A stretch of DNA of 16,249 nt from CAZSHG01 sp964606695 [NCBI: uncultured bacterium]. Its GTDB lineage: Bacteria; UBP14; UBA6098. Each line of letters opens with the position of its first letter. Position 1 is the stretch's first letter. The stretch lies in contig CAZSHG010000025.1 of NCBI GenBank assembly GCA_964606695.1, positions 24,864 through 41,112 on the forward strand, written 5' to 3'. The notes beneath the pieces are model-generated. The model was not told the origin of the DNA and did no database searches. It worked only from the letters and a program-made list of their open reading frames with translations. Below are positions 1 to 5,363 of the stretch, piece after piece. The position numbers and the translations under genes are program-made.

Positions 1-2
1 TA

Positions 3-1769
3 GATTGCGAATGGGTTCCGCCCGATGCTACGTGGTCGGAATCAATTACTAAAATGCTTTGGGTAACCAATACGGGAGACGAGGTTTGCGACACAACGAC
101 TTTACAGCTCGCACTTGCCGCCTGGGGACTATGGCTGAACTGGGAGGATGCCGAAGACTATACTCTCCCCTTCGTCGCCCCCGGCGATACCGTCCTCATT
201 ACGATGCAGGAGATGAGAGCTTGCAACGAGGAATATTATCTTGAGGTCGATTGGTTGAATCCAATATTCGTTGACCATTACGATTATGTCGAAGCGCCGG
301 CGGATAGCGGAATGTGCGACACGTTTTATATCGGTAACCCGACAACCGGGCCAATAACAGTCAACGTTACAATAGATTCGGTCGTGGGCACAGATTGGGA
401 CGTAATAGTATCGCCAACCGTGTTCACTCTTGCGCCGGGAGATTCTCAGGCGATTTCGATATGTTCGGGTTACTCAGGCTGGTTCGACTATGACACATTG
501 GACTACGATTCGCTCTGGATCGATGGCGGCGGTGCTTTAACATTCGTTTCCGCAACCGCAGAGGATTCTTCCCGAAGACCGCTTGAATTAAGTGATTTTC
601 AGCTTAGACAGGGCAGGTTCCGCCATTATGTCAACCTGTGGTCAGGGTTACCCAATATGTATGGCGAATTCGTTACGATGATTCAACTTGACGACATTGA
701 TCGAGCCGGTGAACCCCATTACAAGAACTGGAACATAAGAATGGAGAATTCCAGTCCCTTCGAGTATAATATCGATTTGACCGGTTATTGGTATGGGTCG
801 GATAAACATCTCGAAAAGGTAAGTTTCCGCGCGGTAAATCCCGATAATCCTTATATGGTGACATACCCCTCCGATGCTAAACTGCTACACTGTAGCTTCA
901 CGGATGCTTCCGGTATAGGCGATTCCGACGCGGCTGTTAATATCCAGGGAACCGACGAATTCTACGCCAAACAGCTACTCATCCAATCGGCGCACGGTTC
1001 ATATGCATTGAAACTCGAATCGCCTTCGCATATCGAAGGACTTATTATCAATGACGCCGAGGGCGGTGTTAAGATTTTCAACGAGGCTGTTATCGAAGAT
1101 TTCACTTTCGATGACATCTCAGGCAGTGCAATCGATCTGATGGGCGGAAACGACCTCGATTTAATTGCATCTCAGGCAGTGCCGGAGGATGTAAGTATTT
1201 ATGGCTCAGGCATGATATCCTTCTATTCGCGGGGTAGAATTCTCGTCGAAGATACATTAGGCGAAGGCTTAGAAGGCATAGCTTTTTCGGCTTATTGGGG
1301 TCCTATAACCAGCTTCAGCGGAGTTACTAACGATTACGGCGGCCATTCTCCTTTCCCAATAAAATGGGCCGAAATCAAACTAGGTCTTGTCGAGGAGGAC
1401 AAAGACGTCCGTTTCGTGTTGGAGCATCCCGATTACATTATAATCGACACGGTTATTACTATCGACGGGATAAAGGACTGGCTGAGGTTTATCATGTATC
1501 CAAACACGGGCATCGACGAAAGATTGCCGGGACAATTCGCTGTGCACGTAGTCCCCAACCCCTTCAATAGCTCGGTCGCTATCCATTCACCGTCGGGCAG
1601 TGATATCGAAATATTCGACATCAACGGCAGACGCCTGGCGGCGTGGGAAAATATTCCCGAAGATAGAATCGTCTGGAAACCTGAGCGCGATATTACTTCC
1701 GGGCTTTATTTCCTCCGCGCCAGGTTCGGCGACAGGGAAATTATAAAACGCACGATGTATCTAAAATAA
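3..1769 (+). CDS. Secreted beta-helix protein with C-terminal type IX sorting domain (5' partial)
   Basis: The frame is open to the left edge without a stop, so the gene begins outside the window. The ATG at 54 is internal: the codons before it read smoothly as D-C-E-W-V-P-P-D. The first ~170 visible residues look like beta-sandwich (CARDB/Ig-like) modules with spaced cysteines. The middle (about nt 870-1230) has short repeating strands (LLIQSAHGSYALKLE, HIEGLIINDAEGGVKIF) typical of a right-handed parallel beta-helix. The last 73 residues, from nt 1548, form a Por/type IX sorting domain: VVPNPFN, then IEIFDINGRRL, then SGLYFLRA, ending in a basic strand. In known families this domain directs export across the outer membrane by the type IX secretion system and is then cleaved. 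The export route is inferred from the domain; substrate and role are unknown. It converges on rsmE. Confidence 0.85.
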   Translation, partial: DCEWVPPDATWSESITKMLWVTNTGDEVCDTTTLQLALAAWGLWLNWEDAEDYTLPFVAPGDTVLITMQEMRACNEEYYLEVDWLNPIFVDHYDYVEAPADSGMCDTFYIGNPTTGPITVNVTIDSVVGTDWDVIVSPTVFTLAPGDSQAISICSGYSGWFDYDTLDYDSLWIDGGGALTFVSATAEDSSRRPLELSDFQLRQGRFRHYVNLWSGLPNMYGEFVTMIQLDDIDRAGEPHYKNWNIRMENSSPFEYNIDLTGYWYGSDKHLEKVSFRAVNPDNPYMVTYPSDAKLLHCSFTDASGIGDSDAAVNIQGTDEFYAKQLLIQSAHGSYALKLESPSHIEGLIINDAEGGVKIFNEAVIEDFTFDDISGSAIDLMGGNDLDLIASQAVPEDVSIYGSGMISFYSRGRILVEDTLGEGLEGIAFSAYWGPITSFSGVTNDYGGHSPFPIKWAEIKLGLVEEDKDVRFVLEHPDYIIIDTVITIDGIKDWLRFIMYPNTGIDERLPGQFAVHVVPNPFNSSVAIHSPSGSDIEIFDINGRRLAAWENIPEDRIVWKPERDITSGLYFLRARFGDREIIKRTMYLK

Positions 1770-1813
1770 GGTTTTTATTGAATGCAGATCAATTGGTCGG
1801 TGAAAAGCCAAAG

Positions 1814-1853
1814 AGGGATCTTTGATCAAGTGACAACGAGGACAAAGATCCCT
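1814..1853. terminator. Long-loop hairpin between convergent genes
   Basis: AGGGATCTTTG at 1814-1824 pairs perfectly with CAAAGATCCCT at 1843-1853, giving an 11-bp stem with an 18-nt loop. It sits between the stop of the upstream beta-helix gene (1769) and the stop of rsmE (1866), where a bidirectional terminator is expected. Neither side carries a clean T-tract, so termination is inferred from position and structure only. Confidence 0.45.
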
Positions 1854-1865
1854 TATAATCAAATA

Positions 1866-2597
1866 TTATATATCTCCTGTCCAGCGGAGGGCAATTGTGG
1901 AGAGAGCTATCGCGGCGGTTTCGGCTCGAAGGCGTCGAACTCCGAGGGAAATCGGGATGCCGCCGGCGTCAGCGACAGCTTTGCGTTCCTCCGCGGAGAA
2001 TCCGCCTTCGGGGCCGACCAATAGTGAAACTCGTTCGCCCAATTTGGGGAGTTTGTTTGGCAAATTCGGCAAGCCCTTTTCGTCGGCTATTATGAGATGT
2101 TCGTATTCCTTTTCGACAAGAATTTCGTGGACGGATTTTGGAGGTTCGACGGTCGGTAAAACCGCGCGACGGGATTGTTTCATCGCCCTGATCGCGACCA
2201 TCTCCAGCCGTTCGAGGAACTTGCCGTCCGGGCGGATGCGGTCGATGCCGTAATCCGTGTGAATCGGAATTAGTTTCGATATGCCCAGCTGAATACATGC
2301 GTCCCAGGCCCATTCGAGGCGTTTGGGTTTTATCGCGCCCAGGCAAAGCGTAAATTCGATTACCGGTTCGGGCGCGGGTTCGATTTGCTCTTTTATTTCG
2401 CCTCGTGAATATTCCACATCCGCCCGAGTGATAATTACCTGATACGCCGAACCAACTCCATCGACCACTGTAACTACGTCGTCGATATTGGCGCGCAGAA
2501 CTTTCGCCAGATGCTGGCTTTCGTCCTTTGGGAAAATTACTCGCCCGTTCTGAATACTTTCCGGGGGGATGTAAAAATTCGTGGTGGTGTGTTTCAT
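1866..2597 (-). CDS. rsmE: 16S rRNA (uracil(1498)-N(3))-methyltransferase RsmE
   Basis: RsmE methylates N3 of U1498 in 16S rRNA using S-adenosylmethionine. It belongs to the SPOUT fold, whose C-terminal trefoil knot binds the cofactor. The 243-residue protein matches the family length. It has the N-terminal PUA-like start (NFYIPPESI, then DESQHLAKVLR), the knot motif GPEGGF at about residues 195-200 and the closing motif LGVRRLRAETA at about 218-228. The ATG at 2597 is preferred. A TTG two codons upstream (2603) falls in the T-tract of the preceding terminator. No Shine-Dalgarno sequence precedes either start, because the upstream terminator hairpin ends 4 nt before the ATG. Either the message is nearly leaderless or the hairpin is read through. 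Function is confident; initiation is unclear. Confidence 0.95.
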   Translation of the reverse strand: MKHTTTNFYIPPESIQNGRVIFPKDESQHLAKVLRANIDDVVTVVDGVGSAYQVIITRADVEYSRGEIKEQIEPAPEPVIEFTLCLGAIKPKRLEWAWDACIQLGISKLIPIHTDYGIDRIRPDGKFLERLEMVAIRAMKQSRRAVLPTVEPPKSVHEILVEKEYEHLIIADEKGLPNLPNKLPKLGERVSLLVGPEGGFSAEERKAVADAGGIPISLGVRRLRAETAAIALSTIALRWTGDI

Positions 2598-2601
2598 AAT
2601 C

Positions 2602-2629
2602 AAAAAAGGGCGGGGGTTACCCGCCCTTT
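2602..2629 (-). terminator. Intrinsic terminator after the small Ser-rich secreted protein
   Basis: On the minus strand AAAGGGCGGG (2629-2620) pairs perfectly with CCCGCCCTTT (2614-2605) around a 5-nt loop, and the T-run continues to 2602. This is a textbook rho-independent terminator 10 nt after the stop at 2640. It runs almost into the rsmE start codon (2597). Confidence 0.9.
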
Positions 2630-2639
2630 ATTGTCGAGA

Positions 2640-3104
2640 TTAATCCGATCTTCGTTTCGATGTGCTCGTCGTGGTGCTTTTCTCTCTGCTATCGTCGATG
2701 CCGTTGCGGTTTTCATCGACGAAGACGTCGCGCGACTTGGAACTTTTAACCTTAGTTTCGGTCGATGAGGAGGGTGCCGGCGCCGAATATGACTTTTCGG
2801 ACATCGGAACGACCGCCTCGTCGGTTTCCAGCTGGACGGCATCGCGGCGATAATATTCGGACGAAGAACCGCGTTCTTCGCTCTCCTCCCTTCGCTTGCT
2901 TTCGTAAACCTCTACCGCGCTTCGAAAAAGGCCTTCTATAATTCCGCCCAGGCCGTTGCCGTCGGAATCGTCCAGATCGGAATCGTGCGATTCGATAACT
3001 TCCTTTTCGGATTTATCGAGGGTGTCCTCGGCTTCGGCTTCCTGCGCCAGGAGCGGCGTTATAGCCAGAAGGCAGATGATTAATATGTATGCGAGTCTTT
3101 TCAT
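2640..3104 (-). CDS. Small secreted Ser-rich acidic/basic protein with a Ca-binding-like loop, function unknown
   Basis: I do not recognise a family. The ATG at 3104 starts a clear signal peptide (MKRLAYILIICLLAITPLLA|Q), leaving about 134 mature residues. A reading from TTG 3140 would overlap the promoter and spoil the signal peptide, so it was not used. The first part is acidic (DSDLDDSDGNG). Next comes a charged stretch (YESKRREESEERGSSSEYYRR), then a Ser-rich segment. Near the end DENRNGIDD matches the D-x-N-x-N-G-x-x-D calcium loop seen in thrombospondin-3 and EF-hand-like repeats. The tail is Ser/Thr-rich and basic (STSKRRSD), echoing the tail of the upstream gene. The gene has its own promoter with almost no 5' leader and ends at a strong terminator, so it is probably monocistronic. 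Confidence 0.8.
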   Translation of the reverse strand: MKRLAYILIICLLAITPLLAQEAEAEDTLDKSEKEVIESHDSDLDDSDGNGLGGIIEGLFRSAVEVYESKRREESEERGSSSEYYRRDAVQLETDEAVVPMSEKSYSAPAPSSSTETKVKSSKSRDVFVDENRNGIDDSREKSTTTSTSKRRSD

Positions 3105-3111
3105 TTTTCTA

Positions 3112-3140
3112 ATTATAGGGCGATGAAACCCTATTGTCAA
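3112..3140 (-). promoter_or_regulatory. Perfect consensus sigma70-type promoter (TTGACA-N17-TATAAT)
   Basis: On the minus strand TTGACA (3140-3135) and TATAAT (3117-3112) are separated by exactly 17 nt, all twelve consensus bases present. It begins 3 nt after the stop of the Trp/Tyr-rich gene. The start site expected from the -10 box is about 3105, next to the ATG at 3104, so the transcript would be leaderless. A dyad, ATAGGG (3134-3129) and CCCTAT (3120-3115), fills the spacer and overlaps the -10 box, a plausible operator. Confidence 0.8.
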
Positions 3141-3143
3141 GAG

Positions 3144-4103
3144 TTACCTGCTCCTTCTCGAAGACGAGCTTCCGTCGCGTGTAGTCGTCCTTGCCGAAGA
3201 TCTGTTTGACTTGCCGGAGGAGCTTCTCGACGAGTTTCGTGTGCTTGTTCGAGACGTCTCCCTCGTTACTGAAGGGGGACTATCCGAAAATTTCGAGGAG
3301 GATTTCGATTCGATTCTTTCGCTCGATTCACTTTCGGACTCCGAAGATCCCTCTCTCGTCGAGAGTCTGGTCGAACCAGTTCTACTCGATATATCGTCGG
3401 ATTCCGAACGAGCGGAAGTGAAATCCGCGATACTGCCCGATGGATTTTCCACCGAAGTCCCGCGCACGGAAGTCGATGGCGCAACTGTCTCCGAAGAACT
3501 ACTCCTTCGACTTATCGACGAACTCGCCTCCGGTGTAGATGTGGTGCTCCTGCTCGTCGTCGAGGATGCGACGTCGGTAGAAGAACTGCTTCGCCGCGAA
3601 GCCACCTCGCGATATTCGGTCGATGTCCACTCGGCGGGCGTTTCACGAACTCGATATTCAGATCCTCTCGAAGATAGGTTTCGTTCAACAGTTTCCGGCA
3701 TTGGCCGCTCGAAACCGTTGCGGCGTGGTATCCTGTCGTAAGTCGAATAAGTTCTGTCCAATTCCACCGAATATCGGTAGCGATATCTGCCGTCGATGTA
3801 GACCCTGCGAGCGCCCGGGACATAGTAGTCATAATATGTATAATAGTAGCGTCCGCAACTGCTATAATGAATGCTTACCCACCTTCGTGCCCACCAGGGC
3901 CACATCCAATAAGGATGGCGATGGCACCACATCCAGACCTCCCAGTAAACCGGGCATTCCCACCATGGGTCCCACGGGTCCGGGACGCCCCAGCAACAGT
4001 CGCAGTCATATCGGACATCGCCATGCCATCCTGCTTCTGCCGTCTTTGGTGTCAGCGAGAGTATGACTCCCGCGATAATGATTACAAATATTAGCTTTTT
4101 CAT
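3144..4103 (-). CDS. Secreted Trp/Tyr-rich protein with a long Ser/Arg-rich low-complexity tail, function unknown
   Basis: No known family is recognised. A signal peptide (residues 1-24, ending T-A-E-A) precedes a compact aromatic domain. Residues 25-75 contain 13 tryptophans and several cysteines (34, 36, 37, 50, 60, 83), and residues 85-110 are Tyr/Arg-rich (RYYYTYYDYY). From about 145 to 319 the chain is a Ser/Thr/Arg/Glu low-complexity tail ending SSSSRRSR. Such a tail is probably disordered and could be a spacer, a glycosylated stalk or a polyanion-binding region; this is inference. The start is strongly supported: AAGGAG lies 8 nt upstream and the ATG overlaps the TGA of the lipoprotein gene (ATGA, 4100-4103), so the two are probably translationally coupled. 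TCG/CGA-type Ser and Arg codons keep the opposite strand open here, but that reading is a shadow. Confidence 0.8.
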   Translation of the reverse strand: MKKLIFVIIIAGVILSLTPKTAEAGWHGDVRYDCDCCWGVPDPWDPWWECPVYWEVWMWCHRHPYWMWPWWARRWVSIHYSSCGRYYYTYYDYYVPGARRVYIDGRYRYRYSVELDRTYSTYDRIPRRNGFERPMPETVERNLSSRGSEYRVRETPAEWTSTEYREVASRRSSSSTDVASSTTSRSTTSTPEASSSISRRSSSSETVAPSTSVRGTSVENPSGSIADFTSARSESDDISSRTGSTRLSTREGSSESESESSERIESKSSSKFSDSPPSVTRETSRTSTRNSSRSSSGKSNRSSARTTTRDGSSSSRRSR

Positions 4104-4951
4104 CTTAAATCTCCTTCTCGGCGGATTTGATGTCCACGCATTGTTGAGGGTTTCTCCCTCGCTATCTTTAGCTCCGGGTTGCCGGGATCAGTCTGATAAG
4201 CCCAGTCGAAACTGAGCCTTTCGCCGGTTATATCCCGAACAAGCACCGTCGCGAAATGATTATCGGCAGTCCATATAATATATGCGTATCCCTCGCGCGC
4301 TTCGACGTCGGCATACATGCTCCAGCCGCTTTCCGGTGCGTAATCGACATCGGCCAGACTGGAGGCGTAGCCCCATTCCATGATGTCGGTGTAATCGTTG
4401 GCGGCGTTGAGATAATACCCGATGGAATCGTATCCAAAATAGAAATCGCAGGTCGGGTAATCGTAAGCCACCGCGGAATATTCCGAAAAATCGTAACCGG
4501 CATCGTTCGGGTAAACTTCCGCCGACCATAGGTAATAGCTGTAACCCTCCGGGCGCGGTGTGTCGTAAACCAGATCGACCGACAGTTCGCTGGCGTTGCC
4601 GCAATAATCGTAGCTGGCGATGGCGTAATAATAGGTCTCGCCGTTATCCGCAGTCCAATCGGTGAAGGAAGCGCAGTGGGTCGAGCCGATATAATCGTAA
4701 TACCCCGTGGGTCCGTATCCTCGATAAACGTCGTAACCTTCGATATCCCAGCAGGATATCGAGTTCCAATAGATATAAACCGAGTTGTCGCCCGTCACAG
4801 AATGGACATTGACCGGCACCGGCGGCGGGGTATCGTCGCACCAGCAGTCTCCGCAACCGTCGTAGTATGGATCGTCGTCGATTATCACGACATCACATCC
4901 CGCGAAAATAATCGCCAGAACCGAAATCGTTATTGCTATTGTCTTCTTCAT
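4100..4951 (-). CDS. Lipoprotein with a fibronectin type III domain
   Basis: The ATG at 4951 has an excellent Shine-Dalgarno sequence (GGAGG, 4964-4960, 8-nt spacer). It opens a lipoprotein signal peptide with lipobox IFAGC, the acylated Cys being residue 19. A longer reading to 4993 would bury the signal peptide. Asp-rich residues 20-40 include C-G-D-C-W-C. Residues ~41-127 form a fibronectin type III-like module: PPPVPVNVHSV, then YIYWNS, YDVYRG and TYYYAIASYD. The remaining ~155 residues are Tyr/Asp/Trp-rich beta-type sequence (SGWSMYADVEAREGYAYIIW) without an obvious family. By sorting rules for lipoproteins it should be anchored in the inner or outer membrane. It is the first gene of a two-gene unit with the Trp/Tyr-rich secreted protein. 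Its biological role is not evident. Confidence 0.85.
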   Translation of the reverse strand: MKKTIAITISVLAIIFAGCDVVIIDDDPYYDGCGDCWCDDTPPPVPVNVHSVTGDNSVYIYWNSISCWDIEGYDVYRGYGPTGYYDYIGSTHCASFTDWTADNGETYYYAIASYDYCGNASELSVDLVYDTPRPEGYSYYLWSAEVYPNDAGYDFSEYSAVAYDYPTCDFYFGYDSIGYYLNAANDYTDIMEWGYASSLADVDYAPESGWSMYADVEAREGYAYIIWTADNHFATVLVRDITGERLSFDWAYQTDPGNPELKIAREKPSTMRGHQIRREGDLR

Positions 4952-5048
4952 TTTCGATACCTCCATCGGTGTTTTCGCAAATAGGTAATGCATTGGTCAT
5001 GCCAAAATGTAAGTTATTATTAATCAATGAGTTATCGAATCGAGCGGT

Positions 5049-5077
5049 AATATAAAATGCACATTAATCTTATTTAA
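5049..5077 (-). promoter_or_regulatory. Weak candidate promoter for the lipoprotein unit
   Basis: On the minus strand TTAAAT (5077-5072) and TATATT (5054-5049) are 17 nt apart. The -10 box matches 5 of 6 consensus bases, the -35 box only 3 of 6. The spacer contains one TGTGCATT half-site and the -35 box abuts the palindrome, which would suit a repressed promoter. Confidence 0.3.
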
Positions 5078-5096
5078 TGCACAAAATTTGTGCATT
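5056..5096. promoter_or_regulatory. Operator-like palindrome plus third half-site (AATGCACA)
   Basis: AATGCACAAA (5076-5085) and TTTGTGCATT (5087-5096) form a perfect 10-bp inverted repeat around one base. A further AATGCACA lies at 5056-5063, exactly 20 bp, about two helical turns, from the copy at 5076. Three copies of the same octamer in one AT-rich divergent promoter region is the usual layout of a dimeric regulator site. The regulator is unknown. Confidence 0.6.
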
Positions 5097-5102
5097 CATT
5101 GA

Positions 5103-5288
5103 CCGGGGCGTCGCGCCTTTTGTATGCAAAAGGCCGGCTAAATCGGCTCTGAAAAAACAGAAAGTTTGATTCATTATCGGTCCTAAGTTTGATTGGGAAA
5201 ACTATATAAAATTATCTACCGCCGATTTAGCCATGCGCGTTTTTCACCTTTGAAAAATAATATATTTAAAACGCGCGCGACGCCCCGG
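5103..5288. repeat. Nested inverted repeat able to fold as a four-way junction
   Basis: The outer arms CCGGGGCGTCGCGC (5103-5116) and GCGCGACGCCCCGG (5275-5288) are perfect 14-bp complements. The inner arms GGCTAAATCGGC (5136-5147) and GCCGATTTAGCC (5221-5232) are perfect 12-bp complements. Between outer and inner arm each side has its own hairpin: GCCTTTTG/CAAAAGGC (5115-5122, 5127-5134) and GCGCGTTTT/AAAACGCGC (5235-5243, 5268-5276). No adjacent target-site duplication was found. It could be a miniature repeat element, a structured RNA or a recombination or binding site. Confidence 0.65.
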
Positions 5289-5304
5289 GCATTTGCAAAA
5301 AGTG

Positions 5305-5333
5305 TTGCCGCAGTAACCGGAAATGATTATACT
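5305..5333 (+). promoter_or_regulatory. Candidate sigma70-type promoter for the propeller gene
   Basis: TTGCCG (5305-5310) and TATACT (5328-5333) are 17 nt apart, matching 4/6 and 5/6 consensus bases. The expected start site near 5340 would leave a leader of about 24 nt containing the GAAAGG ribosome binding site (5351-5356). Confidence 0.5.
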
Positions 5334-5363
5334 TTGAATAACTTTAATAAGAAAGGTATCGTC

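Larger units (their letters stand above)
4952..5363. other. Divergent intergenic region (412 bp), no gene supported
   Basis: This region separates the leftward lipoprotein unit from the rightward propeller gene. It contains the lipoprotein ribosome binding site, an AT-rich segment with an operator-like palindrome (5056-5096), a nested inverted repeat (5103-5288), a 10-bp direct repeat AAGTTTGATT (5162-5171 and 5185-5194), and a promoter candidate for the rightward gene (5305-5333). An in-frame alternative start of the rightward gene at 5193 lacks a ribosome binding site and would hide the signal peptide. Confidence 0.8.

Noticed and set aside
3211-3741. A 176-codon rightward open frame
   Set aside because: It is the exact antisense of the Ser/Arg-rich tail. 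TCG, CGA and TCC codons read backwards avoid stops. It has no signal peptide or ribosome binding site, and the leftward gene has both.
5189-5218. A promoter TTGATT-N18-TATCTA inside the nested repeat
   Set aside because: The -10 match is poor and the start would lie far from the gene. The candidate at 5305-5333 is better placed.
5103-5288. An integron attC site
   Set aside because: There is no GTTRRRY core site at the arm ends, no integrase and no cassette layout around it.
5193-5363. An N-terminal extension of the propeller protein from 5193
   Set aside because: It runs through the nested inverted repeat, lacks a ribosome binding site and would place the signal peptide 57 residues inside the protein.
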